64,000 bases of DNA from Aquisediminimonas profunda (GTDB lineage: Bacteria; Pseudomonadota; Alphaproteobacteria; Sphingomonadales; Sphingomonadaceae), in contig NZ_CP080327.1 of the NCBI RefSeq assembly GCF_019443285.1, forward strand, positions 3,096,001 through 3,160,000. The letters are read 5' to 3'. Made by a program: the position numbers and the translations under genes. This document shows, one piece after another, positions 7,108 to 16,782 of the stretch (position 1 is its first letter; each line of letters starts with the position of its first letter). The notes under the pieces were generated by a model that saw nothing but the letters and a program-made list of their open reading frames with translations, did not search any database and was not told the origin of the DNA.

Positions 7108-9954
7108 CTATTCCGCTGCTTCCGCCAACGCAATGCGCCGGCTCTTTTCAGACCAGCTGGCATAGCTTTCCTGCCAATCTGTCGGGCCATTGGACGGCGA
7201 CACCTGAACAGCTGTCACCTTGTATTCCGGACAGTTGGTTGCCCAATCGGAGAATTCCGTCGTGACGACATTGGCCTGCGTCGCAGGGTGATGGAAGGTT
7301 GTGTAGACAACACCGGGCGCAACGCGATCCGTTACTTCAACGCGGAGTGTCGTTTCACCGGTCCGGCTGGCCAGCCGCGCCCAATCGCCATCCCTCAAGC
7401 CGCGGTTTTCGGCATCCGTCGGGTGCATCTCGAGAACATCCTCATCGTGCCAGACAGTATTGTCGGTACGCCGCGTCTGCGCGCCGACGTTATACTGGGA
7501 GAGGATGCGTCCAGTCGTGAGGAGAAGCGGAAACCGCGGTCCCGTCCGTTCGTCCGTTGGGACATAGTCCGTCACAACGAACTTGCCCTTGCCGCGGACA
7601 AACCCATCGACATGCATGATGGGTGAGCCATCAGGATTGGCCTCATTGACGGGCCATTGAAGCGAGCCGTCCTTTTCAAGTCGATCGAAGGAGACTCCGG
7701 CAAAGCTCGGCGTCAGCCTTGAAATTTCGTCCATCACCTCGCTCGGGTGCGCATATGTCCAGCCAAGCCCCATTGCATTGGCCAGAGCTTGCGTCACTTC
7801 CCAATCCCCCATGCCGTTCGCAGGTTCCATGACCTTGCGAATGAGCTGTATGCGCCGTTCTGCATTGGTGAATGTCCCATCCTTTTCAAGGAAGGTCGAT
7901 CCGGGCAGGAAGACATGGGCATAGTTCGCCGTTTCGTTCAGAAACAGGTCGTGGACGATGACCAGTTCCATTGCCTGCAGCCCAGCAGCGACATGATGCG
8001 TATTGGGATCGGACTGCAAGATGTCCTCACCCTGGATGTAGATTGCGCGGAAAGAGCCATCGAGTGCAGCGTCCAACATGTTCGGAATCCGCAGGCCGGG
8101 CTCCGGATCAAGCTTCACGCCCCATTCCCCCTCGAACAGGGATCGGGCTTGCACGTCCGAGATGTGGCGGTAGCCGGAAAGCTCGTGCGGGAAACTCCCC
8201 ATGTCACAGGCGCCCTGCACGTTATTCTGGCCGCGCAACGGATTCACGCCAACACCCCGCCGACCGATATTGCCGGTCACCATCGCCAGATTGGCAATCG
8301 CCATCACGGTCGAGCTGCCCTGACTATGCTCGGTCACGCCCAGGCCATAGTAGATCGCGCCATTGCCTCCGGTGGCATAGAGCCGCGCAGCCTGTCGAAG
8401 ATCGCTCGCCGGAACTCGTGTGACCGCTTCCAGCGTTTCGGGGCTGTGGCGCTCGTCCGCAACAAAGCGTGCCCAATCCTCATATTCCTGCCAATCGCAG
8501 CGTTCGCGAATGAAGGCCTCGTCAGCCAGACCCTCTGTCACAATCACATGCGCCATGGCTGTCAGAACCGCGACATTGGTGCCAGGCTGCAAAGGCAAAT
8601 GGAAGGCGGCCTCGACATGCGGCGAGCGGACGAGGTCGATCCGACGCGGGTCAATCACGATCAGCTTCGCACCCTGGCGCAGGCGGCGCTTCATGCGGCT
8701 GGCAAAGACCGGATGGGCGTCTGTCGGGTTGGCGCCGATGACCAGGATCACGTCGCTGTCCATCACGCTGTCGAAATCCTGGGTGCCGGCGCTGGTGCCG
8801 AACGTCGTCTTGAGGCCGTACCCCGTTGGCGAATGGCAAACCCGCGCGCAGGTATCGACATTGTTGGAGCCGAACCCGGCGCGCACCAGCTTCTGGACCA
8901 GAAACGTCTCTTCATTGGTGCAGCGGCTGGATGTAATCCCGCCCAGCGCCCGCGGCCCATGCTTCGCCTTGATGTCGGCAAGCCTGCTGGCCGTGAAGGA
9001 CAAAGCCTCATCCCAACTGACAACGCGCCAGGGGTCCTGCACGCTGTCGCGGATCATGGGATCCAGAATGCGATCCTTGTGGTTTGCATAGCCCCAGGCA
9101 AAACGGCCCTTGACGCAGGAATGGCCGCGATTGGCCTTGCCGTCCTTCCACGGGACCATGCGTACAAGCTGCTCGCCACGCATCTCGGCGCGGAAGGTGC
9201 AGCCGACACCACAATAGGCACAGGTTGTAATCACTGCGCGCTCGGGCTTGCCGATTTCCTTGACGGCCTTTTCCTGCAACGTCGCCGTCGGGCAGGCCTG
9301 GACACAGGCGCCACAGCTTACGCATTCCGAAGACAGGAAATTGTCGCCGGCCTGTCCCGCACTGATCTTGCTGGCAAATCCGCGCCCGTCCATCGTCAGC
9401 GCGAATGTTCCCTGCACTTCATCGCATGCGCGCACGCAGCGGGAACAGGCAATGCACTTCGACGGATCAAAATCGAAATAGGGATTCGATGTGTCGGCTT
9501 CGAGGCCGAGATGGTTTGCACCCTCATAGCCAAAACGCACATCGCGCAAGCCCACCTCGGCCGCCGTGTCCTGCAATTCGCAGTCATTGTTGGCAGAACA
9601 TGTGAGGCAATCGAGCGGATGATCGGAAATATAGAGTTCCATCACGCCGCGGCGCAGCTTCTGCAGGCGCGGTGTCTGGGTGTGGACAACCATCCCTTCG
9701 GCAACAGGCGTCGTGCAACTGGCGGGCGTCCCGCGCATGCCGTCGACCTCGACAAGGCACATCCGGCAAGACCCGAAGGCCTTGACGTTGTCCGTTGCGC
9801 ACAACTTGGGGATCGAGCCGCCACTCTCGGCAGCAGCGCGCATCACGCTCGTGCCGACGGGCACAGTCACGGCCCGCCCGTCAATCCTGAGCGTTACGAC
9901 GGCGTCTTGGCGGCTTTCCGGCGTACCGAAGTCATTCTGAGGTTCATAGCCCAT
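7108..9954 (-). CDS. fdsA: NAD-dependent formate dehydrogenase, catalytic alpha subunit (molybdopterin, Fe-S)
   Basis: 948 residues. It oxidises formate to CO2 in the cytoplasm and passes electrons to FdsB. From the N-terminus: a [2Fe-2S] domain (CATDNVKAFGSCRMC), a His/Cys cluster site (HPLDCLTCSANNDC), two ferredoxin-type [4Fe-4S] motifs (CIACSRCVRAC and CVSCGACVQAC), a further [4Fe-4S] motif CAYCGVGC, and the bis-MGD domain. The molybdenum ligand is the Cys in RVCHSPTGYG, so this is not a selenoprotein. The start at 9954 has GGAGACA upstream and overlaps the fdhD stop; the frame continues to 10053 but with no family similarity. Confidence 0.95.
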   Translation of the reverse strand: MGYEPQNDFGTPESRQDAVVTLRIDGRAVTVPVGTSVMRAAAESGGSIPKLCATDNVKAFGSCRMCLVEVDGMRGTPASCTTPVAEGMVVHTQTPRLQKLRRGVMELYISDHPLDCLTCSANNDCELQDTAAEVGLRDVRFGYEGANHLGLEADTSNPYFDFDPSKCIACSRCVRACDEVQGTFALTMDGRGFASKISAGQAGDNFLSSECVSCGACVQACPTATLQEKAVKEIGKPERAVITTCAYCGVGCTFRAEMRGEQLVRMVPWKDGKANRGHSCVKGRFAWGYANHKDRILDPMIRDSVQDPWRVVSWDEALSFTASRLADIKAKHGPRALGGITSSRCTNEETFLVQKLVRAGFGSNNVDTCARVCHSPTGYGLKTTFGTSAGTQDFDSVMDSDVILVIGANPTDAHPVFASRMKRRLRQGAKLIVIDPRRIDLVRSPHVEAAFHLPLQPGTNVAVLTAMAHVIVTEGLADEAFIRERCDWQEYEDWARFVADERHSPETLEAVTRVPASDLRQAARLYATGGNGAIYYGLGVTEHSQGSSTVMAIANLAMVTGNIGRRGVGVNPLRGQNNVQGACDMGSFPHELSGYRHISDVQARSLFEGEWGVKLDPEPGLRIPNMLDAALDGSFRAIYIQGEDILQSDPNTHHVAAGLQAMELVIVHDLFLNETANYAHVFLPGSTFLEKDGTFTNAERRIQLIRKVMEPANGMGDWEVTQALANAMGLGWTYAHPSEVMDEISRLTPSFAGVSFDRLEKDGSLQWPVNEANPDGSPIMHVDGFVRGKGKFVVTDYVPTDERTGPRFPLLLTTGRILSQYNVGAQTRRTDNTVWHDEDVLEMHPTDAENRGLRDGDWARLASRTGETTLRVEVTDRVAPGVVYTTFHHPATQANVVTTEFSDWATNCPEYKVTAVQVSPSNGPTDWQESYASWSEKSRRIALAEAAE

Positions 9955-10753
9955 TGGCTGTCTCCATTGCTGGGCCCGAGACCCACAACATTGAATCGTC
10001 CCGTGCGACCACAGCAAGCGCGAGGCCCGCTGCCTGAGCGCGTCTGACGGCAAGGTCTGTCGGTGCCGAAATGGCTACCAGAAGCGGGCAGCAGGCGCGC
10101 ACGGCCTTTTCCACGAGTTCGAAAGATGCTCTTGATGTAACAAGCAGGAAACCGTCCTCCGCGCTGATGCCCGAGCGCGCAAGAAAGCCGATCACCTTGT
10201 CCAGCGCATTGTGACGGCCAACATCTTCGCGCACGACGATAAGGCGCCCGTCCCGGTCGCAAAAAGCTGCCGCGTGCGTGGCCGCAGTCTCCTGTCCAAG
10301 CTGCTGTGCCTCGCGCAGCGTCCTGAGGCCCTTGAGAATGGCCTCGGGTCGAACAGGGACAGACCGGGCAAGCGGCGGCAAGGGCCGCAAGGCCGCCTCG
10401 ACGCTTTCAATGCCGCAGATACCGCAACTGCTGTCTCCCATCCTGTGCCGGGCCCGCGCCATGATCGGCTCGACGCAATGGGCTGGAAGCGTGACGCGCG
10501 CAACATAACCATCGCCCTCGTCCAATGGATGAAGCGATATCGGACCAATCTCGTGCGCCCCGGCCAACCCTTCGGAGAGCAGGAAGCCCGTCACAAAATC
10601 TTCGAGGCACGTCGGTGTCGCCATCATCACGGCATATGTCACGCCGTTGATCTCAATCGCGACCGGCGCTTCGACCGGGATCGAGCGCTCCTCATCCTGC
10701 GTCTGCGCCACATAGGCGCTCCGCCGGACGGGAACGAGGCGCGACGCATGCAT
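9944..10753 (-). CDS. fdhD: FdhD sulfurtransferase for formate dehydrogenase maturation
   Basis: 269 residues. FdhD passes sulfur from a cysteine desulfurase to the molybdenum cofactor of formate dehydrogenase. The catalytic pair SSCGICG (C110, C113) and the REDVGRHNALDKVIG motif are present. The start at 10753 shares its A with the fdsB stop (TGATG), and the gene end overlaps the fdsA start. Placement between fdsB and fdsA is unusual; in Rhodobacter and Cupriavidus the fdhD homologue (fdsC) follows fdsA. Confidence 0.93.
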   Translation of the reverse strand: MHASRLVPVRRSAYVAQTQDEERSIPVEAPVAIEINGVTYAVMMATPTCLEDFVTGFLLSEGLAGAHEIGPISLHPLDEGDGYVARVTLPAHCVEPIMARARHRMGDSSCGICGIESVEAALRPLPPLARSVPVRPEAILKGLRTLREAQQLGQETAATHAAAFCDRDGRLIVVREDVGRHNALDKVIGFLARSGISAEDGFLLVTSRASFELVEKAVRACCPLLVAISAPTDLAVRRAQAAGLALAVVARDDSMLWVSGPAMETANGL

Positions 10754-12270
10754 CACTGGCCAAAATCCTCCGGCCAATGCTTGAGAGCCGATCGCACGGG
10801 ATAGGGCGTAAAGCCGCCAAGCGCACAGAGCGACCCGAATTGCATTGTCTCGCACAGGTCTTCCAGAAGCGCGAGTTCTTCCGGGCGTGAACGGTTGGAC
10901 TTGCGCGCATTGTGCATCTGGGGAAGCCGTTCGACCGCATCGGCCGCAGTCGCGCCGCCGCTGCGGATCCGGTCGATCAGCTCGACACCGCGCGTAGAGC
11001 CGATCCGGCATGGCGTGCATTTGCCGCAACTCTCCACGGCGCAGAACTCGAAGGCAAACCGCGCCATGGCGCCCATGTCCGCCGTATCGTCGAACACCGT
11101 GACGCCCCCATGCCCGATCAATGCGTCTGCGACCGTATAGGCTTCATAATCGAATGGCAGGTCGAACTGGTCCGGATGAAGGTAGGCCCCCAAGGGTCCG
11201 CCGACCTGCACGGCCTTGACCGGCCTGCCCGACGTCGTGCCGCCGCCGATGTCATGGACAAGTTCATTCAGGGTGATGCCGAACGCCGTCTCGAAAAGGC
11301 CGCCATGCCTGATGTTGCCCGCAAGCTGGATCGGCATTGTGCCCTTGGACCGGTCGATGCCGAGCTGCGCATAGCGTTCGGCGCCGCCTTCGCTCAGGAT
11401 GTGGGGCACGGCCGCAAGGGTGAGGACATTGTTGACCACAGTGGGGCAGCCAAAAAGGCCTTCGAGAGCCGGAAGCGGCGGTTTCGCACGGACTTCTCCA
11501 CGCTTGCCTTCTAGCGAGTTCAGCAGCGACGTTTCTTCGCCGCAAACATAGGCGCCGGCGCCAACTCGCACTTCGAGGCTGAAAGGGGCCACAATATCAG
11601 CAGACAAGGCGATCGCCCGGTTCAGTTTGGCAATCGCGTCCGGATATTCGCTGCGGACATAAATGAACCCTTGGCCCGCTCCCGTGGCATGGGCCGCAAT
11701 CGCCATGCCTTCGATCAACTGGAAAGGATCCCCTTCCATGATCATGCGGTCGGCAAAGGTGCCGCTATCGCCCTCGTCGGCATTGCAGACGATGAATTTG
11801 GCTTCACCCGGCGCCTCAAGCACGGTCTTCCATTTGATGCCGGCCGGAAATCCGGCGCCGCCCCGGCCGCGCAAACCCGATGCCGTCACGTCTGCAACAA
11901 CCTGCGCCGGGGTTAGAGTTCGCGCCCGAGACAGGCCCGACCAGCCGCCGGTAGCCGCATAATCCTCAAGACTCATGGGGCGCGTGCGTCCGGCGCGCGC
12001 GAATGTCAGCCGCGTCTGGCGCGCCAGAAAGGGGTGATCCGCAATCCGCCCGATCGATTTGGGCGACGAGCCTGCAAGAATGTCTGCAACATCATCTGCG
12101 CAAGCCGGGCCAAACCCGATGCCATCGATATCGACCAATGGTTCCAGCCAATGCATGCCATAGCTGGACACCCTGTCGACCGTGCAACCGGCAGATTCAA
12201 AGGCCGCGGCGAGTTCGTCCGCGCCACACGCCCGCGCGATCGCATCATCGCTGATCCTTACGTGGGTCAT
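10753..12270 (-). CDS. fdsB: NAD-dependent formate dehydrogenase beta subunit (NADH/FMN, NuoF-like)
   Basis: 505 residues. After an N-terminal thioredoxin-like stretch, a NuoF-type domain carries the nucleotide motif GRGGAGFPAG (135-144) and the [4Fe-4S] ligands ESCGKCTPC (C415, C418, C421) plus a distal Cys at about 482. It transfers electrons from FdsA to NAD+ through FMN. The ATG at 12270 overlaps the fdsG stop by 3 bp (ATGA). Confidence 0.94.
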   Translation of the reverse strand: MTHVRISDDAIARACGADELAAAFESAGCTVDRVSSYGMHWLEPLVDIDGIGFGPACADDVADILAGSSPKSIGRIADHPFLARQTRLTFARAGRTRPMSLEDYAATGGWSGLSRARTLTPAQVVADVTASGLRGRGGAGFPAGIKWKTVLEAPGEAKFIVCNADEGDSGTFADRMIMEGDPFQLIEGMAIAAHATGAGQGFIYVRSEYPDAIAKLNRAIALSADIVAPFSLEVRVGAGAYVCGEETSLLNSLEGKRGEVRAKPPLPALEGLFGCPTVVNNVLTLAAVPHILSEGGAERYAQLGIDRSKGTMPIQLAGNIRHGGLFETAFGITLNELVHDIGGGTTSGRPVKAVQVGGPLGAYLHPDQFDLPFDYEAYTVADALIGHGGVTVFDDTADMGAMARFAFEFCAVESCGKCTPCRIGSTRGVELIDRIRSGGATAADAVERLPQMHNARKSNRSRPEELALLEDLCETMQFGSLCALGGFTPYPVRSALKHWPEDFGQ

Positions 12271-12689
12271 GCCGAACGCACCAAGTTCAGGAGCGATGCC
12301 TCATCGAGCCTAGAATGCAGCCGATCACCCGTTCGCGCGTTGGGGCCGACACTGCATAGGCCGAGACAATAGACGGCCTTCAGATTCACGCGCTCACCCG
12401 CTTCAGTTTCGGCTGCAGCAGCGATGGATTCAACGCCCCGAGCCTTGCATGCTTCTGCACGGCAAAGCTCAACGACCGGTCTGGGATCATGAGCGGGTTT
12501 GAAATCATGGTAGAAGCTGACAACTCCGTGCACTTCGGCGCGGCTCAGATTAAGCGCCTTTGCAACCGCCGCTTCCGCATTTGCATCAATGCAGCCAAAT
12601 GCCGCCTGAATGTCATGCAAAATCGGCAAGAGCGCGCCCTTGCGCCCAGCATGGGCGTCGATGATCTCGGCAAGATTGGCTTTCTGCAT
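12267..12689 (-). CDS. fdsG: NAD-dependent formate dehydrogenase gamma subunit ([2Fe-2S], NuoE-like)
   Basis: 140 residues from the chosen start. The [2Fe-2S] ligands are C76 and C81 (CRAEAC) and C108 and C112 (CLGLC), as in NuoE. The start at 12689 has CAGGA at good spacing; an upstream ATG at 12710 would add seven residues and has a poor ribosome site. It is the first structural gene of the formate dehydrogenase operon and lies just downstream of a LysR-type operator. Confidence 0.92.
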   Translation of the reverse strand: MQKANLAEIIDAHAGRKGALLPILHDIQAAFGCIDANAEAAVAKALNLSRAEVHGVVSFYHDFKPAHDPRPVVELCRAEACKARGVESIAAAAETEAGERVNLKAVYCLGLCSVGPNARTGDRLHSRLDEASLLNLVRSA

Positions 12690-12740
12690 GACCAATCCTG
12701 ACCGGTTCATTTTGCGAGGTCAAATCGATTTATGTGAAGC

Positions 12741-12761
12741 ATGATAGATGATTCCTATCAT
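12741..12761. promoter_or_regulatory. LysR-type operator ATGATAG-N7-CTATCAT upstream of fdsG
   Basis: A perfect 7-bp inverted repeat with 7-bp spacer, containing ATAG-N7-CTAT, a classic LysR-box layout (T-N11-A). It overlaps the last codon of the LysR gene and lies about 52 bp before the preferred fdsG start. A second near-identical copy precedes the LysR gene. Recognition by that LysR protein is strong inference. Confidence 0.65.
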
Positions 12762-13651
12762 AACCACCGGTCATCAAGCTGCTGCGCTACTTTCAAGCCA
12801 AGCCTCGCCATGGTGCCCAATGGATCCCGGTTTATGACGACCAAACCAATGCGCCGCGTTTCAGCTGCCGGAATGAACTTCAGAAAGCGACACCATTCAA
12901 GCCCGATCATCAAGCGCGCATAGGCATCCGGAACAATGGTCAAGAAATCGCCGGATTGGACAAGAGACAGTGTCGTGATGTGACTGTCTGCGATCACGCG
13001 CGGGCTGACTGACAAGCCTCGATTGGCGAATTCCCGGTCGAGAATGCGGCGATACTGCATTCCCTGGTGCAGCAAGCAAAGCGGCTGCGCAGCAGCGTCT
13101 GCCCAACTGATGTCTTCCCTGTCATCAAAGCCGCCGCCTTTGCGAGCGACGAAGAGGTACTGTTCGTTGTGAAGTGGGACAGTAAGAGCATTTGCTGGCG
13201 GTTCGTCATCAAGATAGGTCATGCCGGCATCACACTCGTTGGCCTGCAGTCCGCGCTCTATTTCCCTTGAAGTCCCCGACTGCACGGCCAAATTAAGGCC
13301 GGCATGAGCCTTCAGGAGAGCCTGGCCGAATGGCCCGATGAGCGGCAGCGCCGCCGGTATTGCCGAAAGCCGGAACTCGCCCGCGGGGCTCCGCTCACTT
13401 GCTTCTGCTGCCTGCCCAAGACCCCGAATGGCGCCCAGAGCCTGCGCCGCCCAGGGCAGAATGGCTTCCCCATGCTCGGTGAGCCCGATGAACCGGCGAT
13501 CCCGCTCGATCAGCCGCTTTCCCAGCTCAAGTTCCAGAGCGGCAAGCCCCGCCGAAAGGGTTGGTTGGCTGACTCCGCAGACGCTTGCCGCCTGCGCAAA
13601 ATGCTTGTGGCGCGCAAGCGCGACAAAGTAACGCAGGTGCTGAAGTTGCAT
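12758..13651 (-). CDS. fdsR: LysR-type regulator, probable formate dehydrogenase activator
   Basis: 297 residues. The N-terminal winged HTH (HLRYFVALARHKHFAQAASVCGVSQPTLSAGLAALE) is followed by a periplasmic-binding-like effector domain. It is codirectional with fdsG and separated from it by 47-68 bp, unlike the divergent fdsR of some betaproteobacteria. Two matching inverted repeats, one before this gene and one before fdsG, suggest autoregulation and operon control by the same protein. The effector may be formate, but this cannot be read from sequence. Confidence 0.85.
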   Translation of the reverse strand: MQLQHLRYFVALARHKHFAQAASVCGVSQPTLSAGLAALELELGKRLIERDRRFIGLTEHGEAILPWAAQALGAIRGLGQAAEASERSPAGEFRLSAIPAALPLIGPFGQALLKAHAGLNLAVQSGTSREIERGLQANECDAGMTYLDDEPPANALTVPLHNEQYLFVARKGGGFDDREDISWADAAAQPLCLLHQGMQYRRILDREFANRGLSVSPRVIADSHITTLSLVQSGDFLTIVPDAYARLMIGLEWCRFLKFIPAAETRRIGLVVINRDPLGTMARLGLKVAQQLDDRWL

Positions 13652-13664
13652 GCCAAAAACTCTT

Positions 13665-13685
13665 GTGAGAGCTATAATCTATCAC
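13665..13685. promoter_or_regulatory. LysR-type operator GTGAGAG-N7-CTATCAC upstream of the LysR gene
   Basis: Inverted repeat with 6 of 7 arm positions complementary and the same 7-bp spacer as the copy at 12741-12761. The shared consensus is RTGAKAG-N7-CTATCAY. It begins 14 bp upstream of the LysR start codon, a position consistent with autorepression. Confidence 0.55.
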
Positions 13686-13949
13686 AGCAGCGAACACTTG
13701 ACCAGTTCGGCTCCACTTGGCGAAGCGACCAAAGGTCACATGTCCAGCCGACACCACCTAAGGCCCGACCTAGAAAACCAGCCTGGGCATCACAATTATT
13801 CATACAACAATGATTTTTTTCTAATCGTGCGAGAATGAATTTTCCCCCAACGTCTAAAAGCGCCAGAACTCAATGGCTAGGCCGAACGTGGGAGTTTTTG
13901 CGATCAGGCGTTGAAGAAGTCACGAAATTAAAGCCAGTCAGGGGAGGCT

Positions 13950-16661
13950 ATGTTGAAAACCAAACTCAAAATCTCGACGGCAATTCTGTCGATTGCCACG
14001 ATGTGTGCCGCAGGCTCACCGTCAATGGCACAATCGTCGGATGCGACCGAAGCCAATGACGGCGCGATTGCCGACATCATCGTTACAGCAACGCGGCGCG
14101 AAGAATCGCTGAACAAGGTTCCGCTCGCCATTCAGGCGCTGAGTGGAGACTCGCTGTCTGACCTCAATGTCACAAAGTTCGACAAGCTGATCGAATATCT
14201 CCCCAATGTCCGCTCCGCATCGCGCGGTCCGGGTGCCTCCTCAATCTATATCCGCGGTCTCTCGACCGACACCCCGGGCCTGCAGATCGCTGGTACGGCA
14301 GGCGCCCAGCCGACTGTCGCGCTTTATGTCAATGATGCGCCGGCCTCACTCGTTGGTCGCAACCTGGACCTTTACACGGTCGACCTTCAGCGCGTTGAAG
14401 TTCTCGCCGGTCCGCAAGGCACCCTGTTCGGTGCAAGCGCCATGGGTGGCGCTGTTCGCTACATCACCAACAAGCCGGATCTTTCCGAATTCCATGCCGG
14501 CTTCAACGCAAGCTATGCATTCACCAAGAGCGGGGATGACAGCGTTGCGGGGGACGCCTTCATCAATATTCCGATCATCAAGGACAAGCTGGCCCTGCGT
14601 GCGGTCTTCTATGCCGACCAACAGGGCGGATATATCGATAACGTCCCTGGCACGTTCCAGATGCCCTTCGATGGTCATGTCGGTCAGGCTGGCCGGTTGC
14701 CAGAGGGGAACCCGCTGCTCGTGATGCGCGCGATCCAGTCTTGCCAGGCGAGTGCAACGACTGTTGTGGCGAATTGCGACGGCAGCCTTTATACGCCGCC
14801 GACGCGCCAGACGATCAACAACGACCGGTTCGTCGAGAAGAACTACAACGACGCGACCTATCGTGGCGGTCGTATCGCCCTGACCTACAAGGTGAACGAC
14901 GACTGGTCGATTGACCTGATGCACCTTCGCCAGCAGCTCGATACAGACGGCGTGTTCGACTATGAACCCGCGGTCGGTGACCTGCAGGTGACCAAGTTCG
15001 ACAAGAACACCCTTGAAGACAAGGTTGACCTGTCGACGCTCACCATCAATGGGCGGTTGGGCTTCCTGAACATGATCTACACAGGATCCTACCTGCACCA
15101 TCGTGCGACCCAATATGCCGATTATGCGGGCTATTCGAACATCGGCCTGTACATGCCGTTCTACGAATGCGACCGCGGCGTCTATTATACGGCGGCGTAC
15201 AACGGCAATATCGGCAACACCTGCTATACGCCGAACAAGAGCTACAAGGTCCGCAACGAAACCAAGCGTTTCACGCAGGAATTCCGCGTGACAACGCCGG
15301 CCGACAAGCCGCTGCGCGGCACCTTCGGCCTGTTCTATGATGACAACAAATTGTATGACAACACGGACTGGTCGTACCTCCAGCAAGGTGCGGGCTTCAT
15401 TTATCCGCGTCGTCCGGATCCATCAGTCAATGCACACGATACCAGCGTGCGCCCGGTCAACGTTGGGTTCTTCAACGACGTCCAGCGCAAGGACAAGCAG
15501 TTCGCGGCCTATGGTGAAGCGTCCTTTGACATCATTCCGGAAAAGCTGACCATTACCGGCGGCCTGCGCTATTATAACGAAAAGGCCTATATCAACGGCT
15601 CGTCAGCCACCAGTTTCTGCGGCAATTCACGCGGAATCTACAATCCGGCCACCGGGACGTATTCGCCCTCGGCCACGCCTCCGCAATACTATTGCGTCAG
15701 TGCGAACCTGAACCAGCTATATGCCGGAATTTCGCCAGCCAAGTACACGGGCGTGCTCAAGAAGGCCAACCTGACATATCGCTTTGGCGAAGGTTCGCTT
15801 CTCTATGCGACCTTCTCCGATGGGTTCCGCCCGGGCGGTTTCAACCGGCGCCCTTGCCGCATTGGCAGCGCGATCTGCCCGACTGCGGCAGACTTCGCTC
15901 GTTTGGGTCGTTACGTGCCTGACAAGGTGCAGAATTATGAGCTAGGCGGCAAATTCGCCTTGTTCGACCGGCGCATGCAACTCAACCTCGCCGCCTACAT
16001 GATCGACTGGAAGAACATCCAGATTACCTTGTTCGACCAGAACATCTCGAACCAGACTTTCACGACGAACCTGGTTGATGCCCGGATCAAGGGTATTGAA
16101 GGTGATCTGACCTGGCGTGCAACGCCGGAGTTGACGTTCAACAGTGCATTCTCGTTCAACGATTCCAAGCTGAAGAAGTACCGGAAGAACACGACGGTTC
16201 TTCTGCCGCTCGGTTCGCCTCTGGCACTGAGCCCCAAATTCCAGTTCAACGCCCGCTTGAATTGGGAACGGGAGCTTTCGTCAGGCTTGCGGCCATTTGT
16301 GCAGGTTGCATTCCACCATGTCGGCAAGAGCATTTCGGACATCGTTGACAACGTCAGCATCCGTTATCAGAGCTTCAACCCGACGCTTGGATACGCAGCA
16401 TCCATTCCCGTCACCTACAACGGTGTAACGGTCAGCCCTGGCGATATCATCAAGCCACTGCCCGTTTCGCAGAAGCTGGGGTCTTACAACACAGTGGGTG
16501 CGTCCTTGGGTGTTTCGAAGGATGAATGGCGGATTGAAATCTTCGGTGACAACATCACTGATGAGCGGCCAGAACTATACAAGAGCGCAAATGACGGCGA
16601 AATTCGCACGACAACGTCGCGTCCTCGTACATTCGGACTGCGCGTTTCTTACAAGATCTGA
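13950..16661 (+). CDS. TonB-dependent receptor
   Basis: 903 residues with a signal peptide (about residues 1-28, ending SPSMAQ). A plug domain begins with the TonB-box-like DIIVTATRREESLNKVP and continues with VEVLAGPQGTLFGASAMGGAVRYITNKP; the C-terminal 650 or more residues are beta-barrel, ending TFGLRVSYKI. It imports a substrate across the outer membrane. GGGGAGG precedes the ATG. The 264-bp stretch between the LysR operator and this gene holds no ORF and should carry its promoter, although no clear -35/-10 pair was identified. A terminator separates it from the TPR-sulfotransferase. The substrate is unknown. Confidence 0.92.
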   Translation: MLKTKLKISTAILSIATMCAAGSPSMAQSSDATEANDGAIADIIVTATRREESLNKVPLAIQALSGDSLSDLNVTKFDKLIEYLPNVRSASRGPGASSIYIRGLSTDTPGLQIAGTAGAQPTVALYVNDAPASLVGRNLDLYTVDLQRVEVLAGPQGTLFGASAMGGAVRYITNKPDLSEFHAGFNASYAFTKSGDDSVAGDAFINIPIIKDKLALRAVFYADQQGGYIDNVPGTFQMPFDGHVGQAGRLPEGNPLLVMRAIQSCQASATTVVANCDGSLYTPPTRQTINNDRFVEKNYNDATYRGGRIALTYKVNDDWSIDLMHLRQQLDTDGVFDYEPAVGDLQVTKFDKNTLEDKVDLSTLTINGRLGFLNMIYTGSYLHHRATQYADYAGYSNIGLYMPFYECDRGVYYTAAYNGNIGNTCYTPNKSYKVRNETKRFTQEFRVTTPADKPLRGTFGLFYDDNKLYDNTDWSYLQQGAGFIYPRRPDPSVNAHDTSVRPVNVGFFNDVQRKDKQFAAYGEASFDIIPEKLTITGGLRYYNEKAYINGSSATSFCGNSRGIYNPATGTYSPSATPPQYYCVSANLNQLYAGISPAKYTGVLKKANLTYRFGEGSLLYATFSDGFRPGGFNRRPCRIGSAICPTAADFARLGRYVPDKVQNYELGGKFALFDRRMQLNLAAYMIDWKNIQITLFDQNISNQTFTTNLVDARIKGIEGDLTWRATPELTFNSAFSFNDSKLKKYRKNTTVLLPLGSPLALSPKFQFNARLNWERELSSGLRPFVQVAFHHVGKSISDIVDNVSIRYQSFNPTLGYAASIPVTYNGVTVSPGDIIKPLPVSQKLGSYNTVGASLGVSKDEWRIEIFGDNITDERPELYKSANDGEIRTTTSRPRTFGLRVSYKI

Positions 16662-16672
16662 TCAAGGGGGAC

Positions 16673-16706
16673 GGGTGTCGTGGCTTAGCCACGGCACCCA
16701 TTTTCC
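16673..16706 (+). terminator. Rho-independent terminator after the first TonB-dependent receptor
   Basis: A 12-bp stem (GGGTGTCGTGGC against GCCACGGCACCC, one G-U pair) with a TTA loop, followed by ATTTT, begins 11 bp after the receptor stop. Confidence 0.75.
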
Positions 16707-16782
16707 CGAATTTGTATTTGCGTAAATTGCCAATCTTGGACCAGTATTCCCGCTTTGGGCCGATGTCATTTCGGGAGAGGTC

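Noticed and set aside
7747-10047. 766-residue plus-strand open frame opposite fdsA
   Set aside because: It is the antisense of a gene with complete molybdopterin and iron-sulfur motifs; the translation has no domain signature. High GC creates long antisense frames.
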